Source: Ascarosepion bandense
Taxonomy: Eukaryota > Mollusca > Cephalopoda > Sepiida > Sepiidae
Length of the DNA: 64,000 nucleotides
Assembly: GCA_037127315.1 (NCBI GenBank)
Contig: JBBBDQ010001186.1
Coordinates: 2,795,501-2,859,500, forward strand
Direction: 5' to 3'
Below are positions 52,930-61,910 of the stretch, one piece after another. Numbering within the stretch: the first letter of the stretch is position 1; each line of letters begins with the position of its first letter. Position numbers and translations under genes: made by a program. Below the pieces are notes generated by a model. It was not told where the DNA came from. It saw only the letters and a program-made list of their open reading frames with translations, and did not search any database.

Positions 52930-53199
52930 CAAGTTTTGTCAATTTATTTTATGTAATTTTTTTATATCGTCTGATAAGTTTACTGGCATTATCGTTGAAA
53001 GGGGAAAGAAAATCACAATATTAATACATGCTTTTTATTTCCATCAGAAATTATCAAAGATGACACTTGTGTTAGTTGTAATAAGCAGTTCGCGGACGAA
53101 CGAAAATCGCTTGTGTCGTCTCATATGACCACGCGAGAGTAGAGGTGAGAAGTATTTAGTATGGAAAGCCATTGAGATAACCAATCGCTTTTGTCATCT

Positions 53200-53475
53200 A
53201 TTATAGGCATTTCAGAATGTGTGTGGAGATTTCGTAATTAATTTTCTTCAGGTTAGGTATCAACTGTTTTATGTATATAGCTTCGAGAATTTTTAGTTTT
53301 TGTTTATTGTCTTTATGTTTAAGGAGGATTTCGCGGAATTGTGTAAGTGGCCTGGTATGTTGTTTTAAATGTCTAAAGATGTTGGAATTATCGTTTAAAT
53401 GTAGTGTCAAACGTCGTGAGAGCGAGTTTGTAGTGTGACCAACATAAATATTGTTTAATCCGTTGGAGATACAAT
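53200..53475 (-). mobile_element. Penelope-like GIY-YIG fragment
   Basis: The minus strand gives FKFPSGDCISNG, then NIYVGHTTNSLSRRL, HLNDNSNIFRHL and KLKILEAIYIKQLIPNLKK, ending at a stop at 53201. The LEAIYIK segment matches that of 46520-46846. The upstream part is missing or frameshifted beyond 53475. Confidence 0.8.
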
Positions 53476-53728
53476 CTCCCGAAGGGAACTTGAATTTGTG
53501 AACTAGGTTGTTTTTTTTTCTCCGTTGAGAAACGTGTTTTCAATTAGCGCACTAATGTTTTTAGATATTAAAATTCAGTTAGTGCAAACATAATATTTGA
53601 TTAGTGCGGCAAAACATTCTTAAGTTTAACCATATTTATTGAAGATTTATAATTTTGTAGTTAACGATGTATACATTAGTCGTAATAATCGAGGGATTTC
53701 TTTATATATACACATTGATATGAACAGA

Positions 53729-53729
<1 letters not shown>

Positions 53730-53770
<41 letters not shown>
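53730..53770. repeat. (AT)n microsatellite after ATATGAACAGACTA
   Basis: An AT run preceded by the same ATATGAACAGACT word found beside GATA arrays. Confidence 0.9.
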
Positions 53771-53772
<2 letters not shown>

Positions 53773-53984
53773 TCAGAGCTACTATGAACTAATAACGCTG
53801 TATCTCTCGGTATCTCACGGATCTTTTATCTCGCGGATCTTTCGATGTCTCTCGATGTCTAACGTTGTCTAACGTCTTGCTTCTATGCAGGAGTATATGA
53901 ATACTCTAGACGAGGCTATTATCCTTCTAGGAAAAAGGGAATAACCTACAACAATATATATATATATATTGTAACTAAGTTGTT

Positions 53985-54400
53985 GAACTCGTAGGTTTAT
54001 TTACCTTTTGTTCGTGCATTTACTTTTATAAAGAGTGCTCGATACAAATGTAGAGCGTTATACTGTAATGATTGTTACAATGTTTTTAAGTTCATAGTAT
54101 CACTACACAAAAAATTTCTCATGTTTCGAAGCCAGCCCATTATGTTTTGGCTTCATCCTCAGGTGATTTTTTTAGAAATGAGTATTATCCAGTTGAAAAC
54201 ACCGTTTATTTGTGTTCGATTTGTTATTTTGGGGTGTTAGAGGGGTTGGTCTGTATTTTGAGTTCCGTTGACCTTTTTACTGGTCTTAGGGTTAAGTGTT
54301 TGTTTTTGGCAGAGTTCATGATAGGTTAATCTATTAATCTTGAAAGGGCTGGTGCTGCTGGCGCCTTTGGTTTAGGGGTTGGTAGGTGTTGTTTTGTTTT
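53985..54400 (-). mobile_element. Penelope-like 3' region with hairpin
   Basis: The minus strand contains CTGAGGA (54156-54162), T, a perfect GAAGCC/GGCTTC stem, GAAAC (54123-54127 region), then about 80 bp later GCTCTACATTTGTATCGAGC and ACTCTTTATAAAAG. The same box (GCTCTAC-TTGTATTGAGC-like) follows the hairpins at 54988, 58935 and 59870. Coding sequence is not preserved. Confidence 0.55.
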
Positions 54401-54931
54401 GGGGTTAGTTTCTCCTTAATTTAATGTATGTTATTTTGTATTGGGGTGTGTGCTTTTTCTTTCTTTTTATTTTTTTGTTTTTTATAGATTATATTTTTTT
54501 TTATAAAATATATCTTTCATTAAAATGTATAGGGGTTGGTAGGTGTTGTTTTGTTTTGGGGTTGGTTTCTCCTTAATTTAATGTATGTTATTTTGTATTG
54601 GGGTGTGTGCTTCTTTTTGTTTTTTTATTTTTTTGTTTTTTATAGAATATACTTTTTATAAAATATATCTTTCATAAAAATATTTTATAATATTCCATAA
54701 TATTAAGCTATTTTATAATATTATAAAATATAATATTTTATAATATTTAAGAAATATATTTCTTTTATAAAATCTATCCTTTATACAACATATTTTATAA
54801 ATATAAAGTATATTTTTTTATTTATTTATCTACTATTCTGTTGCAACTGCATTATTTTTGTTGGTATTGTATAGGGTTTGTTTTCTTTTGTGGGGGGTTC
54901 TGGTTGGGTATTTTTTTGTTTACTTAATAAC

Positions 54932-54936
<5 letters not shown>
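54400..54936. repeat. Duplicated GT-rich segment and AT-rich palindromes
   Basis: GGGGTTGGTAGGTGTTGTTT with about 110 bp following occurs at 54373 and again at 54531, a direct duplication of period about 158 bp. Short AT palindromes lie at 54650-54800. Confidence 0.7.

Positions 54937-54987
<51 letters not shown>
54937..54987. repeat. (AT)n microsatellite
   Basis: AT run directly abutting the hairpin element. Confidence 0.95.
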
Positions 54988-54989
<2 letters not shown>

Positions 54990-55111
54990 GCACCTAATGA
55001 GCCAGGCAAACCTACCTAGGTTTCACCTGAACGGATAGTCAGGGAAAGCTGGTTTCCTGACGATCCGTTTTGGTGAAACCTAGGTAAGTTCGTCTGGCTC
55101 ATTAGGTGCTA
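54988..55111. repeat. Long hairpin element, copy 1
   Basis: Arms 54988-55047 and 55053-55111 (TAGCACCTAATGAGCCAG ... CTGGCTCATTAGGTGCTA) are nearly complementary. Both strands of the inner part carry CTGACGATCCGTT and GGTGAAACCTAGG-like words. It is followed by TTTGCTCTATGTTTGTATTG, as in copies 2 and 3. Confidence 0.85.
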
Positions 55112-55299
55112 TTTAGTTTGCTCTATGTTTGTATTGATTCCTCGTGTCGGTTTTTTTCTTTGGGCTTCGCGCTGATTTCGATCCGAATACTTTTGACTGA
55201 CTTTCATACTCTAAGCTCTTTCACTTTTTTTTTTATAACCATTTTTCTCTTCATACGATAGTTTTCTAGGAAGGTTTTCGAGATGAGTATAATTATAAT

Positions 55300-55302
55300 C
55301 TC

Positions 55303-55358
<56 letters not shown>
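55300..55358. repeat. (AT)n microsatellite
   Basis: AT run abutting the left end of a Tc1/mariner element. Confidence 0.95.
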
Positions 55359-55360
<2 letters not shown>

Positions 55361-55361
55361 A

Positions 55362-55891
55362 CAGGGTGTCCATAAATTTCGTATGCACTTTAAAAAATTT
55401 ATAAGTTTATTTGTATTTGTAATAGAAATAATCTGTAAAGAAATGTTATAAAGTTTGATGAACCTAGTTTTAAGTTTAGTTATTGAATAATTCTTTACCA
55501 CAAAATTTGCTACAATTTTTAGATAATTAAAAAAATATTTTCTTTTTTTCAGAATCAGTTTGATCCATGGCTTCAACTAACAGGTGAAAACAATTATGTA
55601 TGCAACCAAACCTAGTCCACTGGAAGATTTGAAAGCTAAAAAAAAAAAAATCTAATGTGATTTCAGGTATTACTGTAAATCAGTTGGCAAATGTTTTCCG
55701 TGAACTGCAAAATCGTATTACCCTTTGTATAGCTAATGATGGAGGACATGTGGAAACTTAGATAAAATTTCAATAAGACCTTAAAAAATATAGATTTACT
55801 TCCTTCTAATCCTGTTTAGAAATTATTTCTATCGCAAATATAAATAAAGTTATAATTGTTTAAAGTGCACACGATCTTTATTGACACCCTG
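55362..55891 (+). mobile_element. Tc1/mariner deletion derivative, 530 bp
   Basis: The ends CAGGGTGTCCATAAATTTCG and, at the right, TCTTTATTGACACCCTG are inverted repeats. They extend to GTATGCACTTTAAA on the left and TTTAAAGTGCACACG on the right. The interior retains only transposase C-terminal coding: PLEDLKAK, then GITVNQLANVFRELQNRITL and ANDGGHVET with a stop. The DDE catalytic region is deleted. Confidence 0.8.
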
Positions 55892-56221
55892 TATATACTG
55901 TTGAACTTTATTAATCTTTTGCCACTAGGTTGTTGTTTTTCAGTCGTTATTATAAAAAAATGTATTTTGGCAAGCGGGTTATTTATCGTAAAGTGCTTGG
56001 TATCGGTGTGGACATAGAGCGTTCATAGGTTTAATGCAAAAATTTGTCACTTTAACTGTGCAGGTTGATGCCGACTTGAAAGTTCAGTGAGGACACCGTT
56101 AAATAGTCATTCAATTAGGCTGGGATTTTTCAGTTTGCCATTTTAAAACTCTTGCAATCAGCACCATCAATTGACAAGAAGTATTGAATCAAAAAAGCTA
56201 TGTCAGAACATTTTTTTTAAA

Positions 56222-56345
56222 TAATCATATCGTCCCAAGCAAGGCATTTTACCGCCACTGTTTTGAAGGGGGTTACATAGGAGGAAAGTTATGAGAAAGA
56301 GTGACAGCACATAGGAGGTGTCAGGAAGTGGATAAAAGAAGGATA
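56222..56345 (-). mobile_element. Jockey/CR1-like LINE 3' tail (copy A12)
   Basis: CAAGCAAGGCATTTTACCGC and GGGGGTTACATAGGAGG on the plus strand: family 3' end only, about 120 bp. Confidence 0.7.
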
Positions 56346-56399
56346 ATTAATAAAATAAATGAACAAGGTCGGACACGCCTGGAGAGTTACGAAGAATGT

Positions 56400-56403
<4 letters not shown>

Positions 56404-56460
<57 letters not shown>
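56404..56460. repeat. (AT)n microsatellite
   Basis: Long AT run. The IYIY frames are artefacts. Confidence 0.95.
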
Positions 56461-56463
<3 letters not shown>

Positions 56464-56689
56464 AATGTCTTTCTTTTCCCAAGAAAACAGTTGTCGAAAA
56501 TGATATTTACAACGGAGAGAGAAAGTTCGCCAAAAGCATCATAGCTTCTAACCCTTAATAAAAAAAAGTTTAGTTTCGTTAGCGTTAAAGTAAACAGATC
56601 TCTTCACAGTTCACCAAAGTCTTTTCACGTATTTCATTAAAGTCTTTTTCATTAATTATCTATAATCAGGTTTGTCAATTTTCTATGTA

Positions 56690-56945
56690 ACTTCTAAAAC
56701 AGCAAAGTCGGGTTCTTGACGGAATCTGACGGAAGGTGCCGAATCGGAGGCGCTGGCGGGGTATGTGGTGGTGCTGGCGGCGGTGGCTCTCTGCCCAAAA
56801 ATCTCTTCAAAAACTCCGACTCAAGCTGAACTTTTCTTTTCGAGCATCTATTTTTATAACCACTTTCGATCCTCTCTGGGAATCCGGCCGGCTCACAGCC
56901 TTCGGCCAATGAAATCGGTTTCCGCCCACTCTATTGTCGGAAATT
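56690..56945 (-). other. GC-rich island with possible proline-rich reading frame
   Basis: The minus frame 56909-56694 (71 codons) includes LESEFLKRFLG and a PPPPAPPHTPPAPP run. On the same strand are CATTGGCC (a CCAAT complement) near 56905 and TTATAAAAATAG near 56855. GC content stands out in an AT-rich window. No homology is recognised and no second exon or splice pair is evident. It could be a repeat-borne promoter, a short exon or chance. Confidence 0.25.
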
Positions 56946-57400
56946 TTTAGCTCAAAGAATGAGATTTTGTCAACTCATATTGGAGCTCGATTCTATTCGG
57001 GTTCTCACGGACCCTGTGTCCACCAGCGGCCTTGGCCTTCGGGTTAACTTATCAAATCAGTCTGACACTTGTTTTGTCTACGCGTTTTCAGATTAGCGGA
57101 ATCGACATTTCAACTTCAAAAGAAGAGAAATTTATATGAACATGAAAGGAGCGAAATTTACACAAACATGAAAGAAGAGAAATGTATATTTTTCCAAAAT
57201 AATTAGATTTTATGCTCCCGGATTTTAGAAGTACTTGAAAAATAGTAAAATTATTTTTTTCTAAGCTCACATCGCGAGACGCAATAGAACTCTAATAACA
57301 TTGCCAGTGTCGATTTCTCTCTCCGTTGTTGTAAACCAACCAAAAGAAAGTATCCCCGCGGGAGAAGGGAAAGTATCCCTGCGGGAGATAGTGTCACACA
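56946..57400. repeat. Dispersed repeat related to 30302-30631
   Basis: CGGATTTTAGAAGTACTTG, CTCACATCGCGAGACGC and GTTGTAAACCAACC at 57220-57345 correspond in order to 30470-30585. The right end reads GTGTCACA near 57388, the inverse of TGTGACAC at 30300. A decayed LTR is possible. A CCCGCGGGAGAAGG / CCCTGCGGGAGATA near-duplication lies at 57355-57390. Confidence 0.45.
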
Positions 57401-57404
57401 AGAA

Positions 57405-57745
57405 CCACTAGGTGGATAGCAGGGGCACCCGACCAGATAAGGCAGCAGTAGTCAATGCACGAGCGGTTGGTAGATTTATATATGTGCAAGATTATTTCAG
57501 ACGGGAAATACTTCCCGGCCCTACACAGAGAACCGACTTTCTTAGTAGCGGATTTAGCTATCGATTCTATATAGTCATTCCACTTGAGGTCTGTTGTGAG
57601 AGTTAACCCGAAGAGGCACAGTGTTTTGCTTTCAGGGAGACTAGCCTGATCCATGCTAATGGGGAGTAGGAGCGATTGTATGGAATGGTTAATAGATAGC
57701 AGCTTCGTTTTGGAATAATTAAATTCACAAGCCATTTCTTACTCC
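57405..57745 (-). mobile_element. Jockey/CR1-like LINE fragment (copy A13)
   Basis: The minus frame 57735-57394 gives CEFNYSKTKLLSIN, LPISMDQASLPESKTLCLFG, DLKWNDYIESIAKSATKKVG and SCIDYCCLIWSGAPAIHL. This is the reverse-transcriptase thumb region, the part just upstream of that seen in copies A6 and A10. It is truncated at both sides. Confidence 0.85.
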
Positions 57746-57904
57746 AGTTCGGCACGGATTAAAAATTTTATATTATATTTATTATATGTTATAAATTCTA
57801 AATAAATATTATTTGCTTTAATCTGTATTGAGCACTGTTTTAAGAGTTTTCATTGCTTTTTGTATCGGAATTTTATTCTATCCATACCAACTCTACGCGT
57901 TGTT

Positions 57905-58250
57905 CATTAAGCAATGAATTTGAGCACTCTCGGATACTGTCGTATGTTTACATTGTGCATACAACAAGCTAAAATCATCCATCTTTCATCGAGCGCCCAC
58001 AGCTCAGAGGTAGACTCGCTGACTGTTGTTAAATCGGTATATGTACATATACAAACATGCAAATATATCGCGCTTGTTTACATTATTTACATAACATTCA
58101 AAAATTTGTCTCTTCTCTGTGCGCCGTAGAATCCCAACTGATGTCAAATCGGTCGAGTTTCGATTCCGGCTTGAAGCAAACGAATATTTAGCCGCACTAA
58201 TGAGTTGTGATGTCATGTATGTGGATGACTATATATATATATATATATAT
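57905..58250 (+). mobile_element. tRNA-like SINE, family D, with a second partial A box
   Basis: GAGCGCCCACAGCTCAGAGG near 57995 and later GGTCGAGTTTCGATTCCGGC (B-box-like, near 58150). The unit ends GTGGATGACT before (AT)n at 58228. About 100 bp between the boxes looks like a partial duplication or insertion. Confidence 0.65.
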
Positions 58251-58344
58251 GCTGCATGCAGATGACTACACCCTCGATGGTTGATTCAGAATTCTGGGGA
58301 AATGGTAGACTTTAAAAACAGCAGCGCTATTTACGCATCATTCT

Positions 58345-58550
58345 TCAGCAATGAATTGAACACTCTTGGTTACTGGCGTTTGTTTACATTGAGTATATAA
58401 CACACTAAAATCTGCCTTCCTCCGTCGTGCGCCGTTAACTTAAAGGTAGAATCTTTGACTGATGTCAAATCGGTTGATTTTCAATCCCGGCTGGAAGCAA
58501 TCGGATGTCTAACCGTATTGATAAACTGTGATGCAGCAGGATTGTATGCT
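58345..58550 (+). mobile_element. tRNA-like SINE, family D
   Basis: GCAATGAATTGAACACTCTT, GAGTATATAACACACT, GCGCCGTTAACTTAAAGG (A-box position), GATTTTCAATCCCGGCTGG (B-box position), AGCAATCGGATGTCTAACC and AACTGTGATGCAGCAGG. Confidence 0.75.
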
Positions 58551-58604
58551 TATGATTGTATATTTATATAAAGAGAGAACAAGAGAAAAAACACGAAAAG
58601 ACTG

Positions 58605-58611
<7 letters not shown>

Positions 58612-58683
<72 letters not shown>
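58612..58683. repeat. (GT)n(AT)n microsatellite
   Basis: Compound dinucleotide run. Confidence 0.95.
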
Positions 58684-58691
<8 letters not shown>

Positions 58692-59040
58692 TATAGCAAC
58701 AACAATACCAATATTAAGAGAACTAACTCTACCAAAACTAGTATCAATCAAGCTATAATTTAAATCGTCTTGTACAACCCACCGAGAAGAAACTCGGAGG
58801 GAAAAAAAAGGGGAAGCAAAAAAAGAAACAAACGAAGTACATGAACAAAAAGTCAAGCACTCGTAAGAAAGAAAAAAAACCAAGACGAAAACCCTAACAC
58901 TAAAGCGCTCAATACGAAAGTAGAGCAAACAAAGACAGAAAATCTAAGCAACAGCCAACAACCGACCAGCCAATTTCCCTGACGAACCGTTAGGCGAAGC
59001 CGTGGTCGGTTGTTGGCTCTTACATAGATTTTCTGTTTCT
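58684..59040 (-). mobile_element. Hairpin element, copy 2, with shared downstream box
   Basis: Stem arms ACAGAAAATCTA / TAGATTTTCTGT and AGCCAACAACCGACCA / TGGTCGGTTGTTGGCT enclose CTGACGAACCGTTAGGCGAAG (58979-58999; listed here as two words CTGACGAACCG and TTAGGCGAAG). The minus strand continues GTTTGCTCTACTTTCG, TATTGAGCGCTTTAGTG and the region encoding RWVVQDDLNY, collinear with copy 3. Confidence 0.65.
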
Positions 59041-59241
59041 GTATATATATATATATAAATTAAAAAAGGATTAATTCAATGATGTTGGATGATCATTTAT
59101 ATTTGCTCTGTAATATTTTATTACATGGAGCTCTCTTCCTGTATCATTTTTGTAATATTAAAATAAAATTTTTAATATTAATTAGGATCGGGTTTTTGGA
59201 ATTTACCTTCCGGCTTTATTCGCTTGGATTAAAGTATCTGA

Positions 59242-59244
<3 letters not shown>
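59041..59244. other. AT-rich stretch without recognised element
   Basis: Short AT run at 59043-59056, otherwise unassigned. Confidence 0.35.

Positions 59245-59281
<37 letters not shown>
59245..59281. repeat. (AT)n microsatellite
   Basis: AT dinucleotide run. The sequence from 59282 to 59811 holds no recognised gene or repeat. Confidence 0.95.
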
Positions 59282-59282
<1 letters not shown>

Positions 59283-59805
59283 TCAATTAGATCCGCAAAT
59301 AAAATGTGAACTCATAGGCAAAGCTAGGACCCCTAATAGCTTATGAGATAGGTGTAATCTATGCTTGACAGAAAAAAATTAAAATTTTAAAATTTCGAGA
59401 CGAAAATGTTCTCCTTAACAAACGAAGTGAGATCATAAGTATGTGTCGGCATAGAAATAAATATAAGTTACAATAATTAGGAATATAAATTACAATCATT
59501 ATTCTATTCCCTCAGTTAGTCCCGATAAAAAAATTGCCAAATTTTTTTTTAGTTGATCTCGCAGTTACCTCCACACCAGTTAACCCTACCTCCCACTACT
59601 AGAAAGAATTACTACTGGCTCCGTACCCCTGCCTAACCCAAAGAATAACCAATACATCCCAACTTTTTCCTTTACCTAAACTAACTTCTGGGCTTACATA
59701 TTTCATCATTCTCTGTTTATAAGGGGTCAAAGAATGCATGCCTTAAAGTGAGATGTTGAAAACGGCTATTTCCCCACTAAGTTTTATCTGAATTTACAGA
59801 GAAAT

Positions 59806-59811
<6 letters not shown>

Positions 59812-59860
<49 letters not shown>
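59812..59860. repeat. (AT)n microsatellite
   Basis: AT run just upstream of hairpin copy 3. Confidence 0.95.
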
Positions 59861-59862
<2 letters not shown>

Positions 59863-59869
59863 AATAAAT

Positions 59870-60240
59870 CTAACTTAGAGCCAACAGACCTACCTAGGTT
59901 TCACCTAACGGATCGTCAGGGCAGAGCCGACTTGCCCTGACGATCCGTTAGGTGAAACCTAGGTAAGTCCGTTGGCTCTGAGTTAGAATTAGTCTTATTT
60001 GTTTGCTCTACTTTGTATTGAGGGCTTTAGTGTTAGGGTTCTCGTCTCGGTTTTTTTTTTCTTTTCAACGAGTATTTTGACGTATGTTCAAATACTTAGT
60101 TTGTTTCTTTTTTTATTTCCCCTTTTTCCCCTCCGCGTTAATATTCGGTGGGTTTTTCGGGACGGATTGAAATATATTACAAAAATTATTAATATTGTTA
60201 TTATTATTATTGTTATAATTATATATATATATATATTGTT
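59870..60240 (+). mobile_element. Hairpin element, copy 3, with shared downstream box
   Basis: Arms 59870-59923 and 59933-59986 are 54 bp with about three mismatches around a 9-nt loop. Both strands contain CTGACGATCC, GTTAGGTGAAAC and CTAGGTA. Downstream come GTTTGCTCTACTTTGTATTG, TTTAGTGTTAGGGTTCTCG and RWVFRDGLKY-like coding, collinear with copy 2. The element ends in an AT-rich run near 60240. Confidence 0.75.
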
Positions 60241-60320
60241 CAGTTGTGATAAAGTTTAGCACCAAGATTGTTTTTTTAGTAGTTCTATCGATAAAAGTGT
60301 TATATAGAACTTCTTGTATA

Positions 60321-60665
60321 TGCCGCTTCGTCGACAAAAATATACTGCAACTGAAAATTATGATTATTTACTCTTAGGTAAAATGACAGTCCTTTTCTCT
60401 AATAAAATGGCTGACAGCAACACTTGATATATATAAATGAAAATGCATGACATATTTTTACCCTCTACTTCGGTAACCTTTTTTTCTGGAGTAGGAGGCC
60501 TGGGTCAGAGAATCAACACACATGCATCGATGGCAGCGGGCGCTGCGTCCGGCTTCCATTTGTCTCTCCTTGTGTTCTGATCTCAACTACTGACTACAAA
60601 ACTGCTAGGCTACTGCTGTCTGATCTCACTTAAATAAGCGTGCCTCACTTGAACCTTTTACTTGG
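60321..60665 (+). repeat. Dispersed repeat with a single minisatellite unit
   Basis: TGCCGCTTCGTCGAC, TCTCTAATAAAATGGCTGAC, AGCAACACTTGATAT, then one diverged unit (CTGGAGTAGGAGGCCTGGG ... ATGGCAGCGGGCGCTG), then TCTCCTTGTGTTCTGATCTC and GCGTGCCTCACTTG. All landmarks recur in order at 61911-63185 around the 18-unit array. Confidence 0.85.
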
Positions 60666-60889
60666 CTTTCACCTGCCTAAAATTGGTTGGGGGCGATATC
60701 GAAGTTAAGGACTGGAAGGGTTCTAAAAATATTTCCACGTTTTAGAATGACTTTATCTCTTCCTTCACACCACTTTTTCTGGCTATTATTTCATCTACTA
60801 TCATGTCAAATTTGTTTCATCTTCCAATTCTAATTCTTTTACTGTCTTTTACTGCATTCGTTTCCTACCATCGTTTGCTGCATTCGAAA

Positions 60890-61670
60890 GAACAGTTACC
60901 CGCTATCTTTACGGTCAGGCTCTTGACAAAACTGCAAAAAGTATGCTGCTCCATCTTAGTTTTTTTTTTAAGAAGCTCGGTTCACTATGCAGGGCCAGGA
61001 AATTTTTCCCGTCTAAGTTCATCCTGCACATATATATATCTATCATCCGCCCGTTTATTGAATACTGCTGCCAAATATGTTCGGGTGCCCCTGCTATTCA
61101 CCTCGGGGTTCTTGACAAAATCCATCGTAAAATCTGTAATGTGATCGATATCAACTTGGCAGCTCGGCTGCAGTCGCTATCTCACCGGCGTGACGTGGTT
61201 TCCCTGTTCCTCTTCTATAAATATTATCATGGCTTCTGCTCTAATGAACTTAGATCACTGGTGCCACCCAGTATGAATTTATACGGGCTACTAGATTAGC
61301 AACTAGTTCTCACCCTTTTACAGTGAAACCGATAAAATGTAACCGCAATTTCTACACTAACAGCTTCTTTTCTCGCACCTTCCGTCTGTGGAATTCCCTT
61401 CCATATACTTGCTTCCCCAACAGTTACAATCTCCAAAAATTAAATGTAAGGTCAATAGACCACTCCTATCTCACTAAATCACATCCATTCTCTCAAGCTC
61501 TTTTTTCATCTACTCCCCCCCCATCCTCGGTATTCTTATCCGTCTATTACTCTCCTCTTGACATTTCCTATAACTAACCCTTCTTTCTCATCACTTTACC
61601 CTATGTAACCCCCTGCGCAACAGTGGCAGTAGAATGCCTCGCTTGGGGTGAGATGATTTAAAAAGAAAAA
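60890..61670 (+). mobile_element. Jockey/CR1-like LINE 3' fragment (copy A14)
   Basis: The plus frame 60943-61299 gives LGSLCRARKFFPSKFILHIY, RPFIEYCCQICSGAPAIHLG, VLDKIHRKICNVIDINLAAR and LFYKYYHGFCSNELRSLVPP. After a frameshift near 61300 the next frame gives KPIKCNRNFYTNSFFSRTFR and LWNSLPYTCFPNSYNLQKLN. The 3' end is GTAGAATGCCTCGCTTGGGG with an A-rich tail. It inserted between the two copies of the 60.3/61.9-kb repeat. Confidence 0.9.
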
Positions 61671-61910
61671 GAAAACATCTAGAAAAAATCTAGCAAATTG
61701 TTAATAATAAATACAAGAACAGAGAACAGATAGGCAAACGGAAAATTCACCTACCTTAACTCTATGACTCTATCACAATTGTCTAGTCATTTTTTGTGCC
61801 GTGGTAATCAAGGTTGATCAATCTGTTATTTTTTCCAAACAAAGAAAAAAAAAGAAGCTAATCACAGTGCAACCAAAACGATATTTAATGTTCTATGCCA
61901 CTTCCGGTAA

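Noticed and set aside
58509..58928. 139-codon minus frame similar to a frame at 59999-60259
   Set aside because: The similarity (RWVVQDDLNY and RWVFRDGLKY) comes from two copies of one repeat. Both frames run into AT microsatellites and show no known domain. Kept as repeat evidence only.
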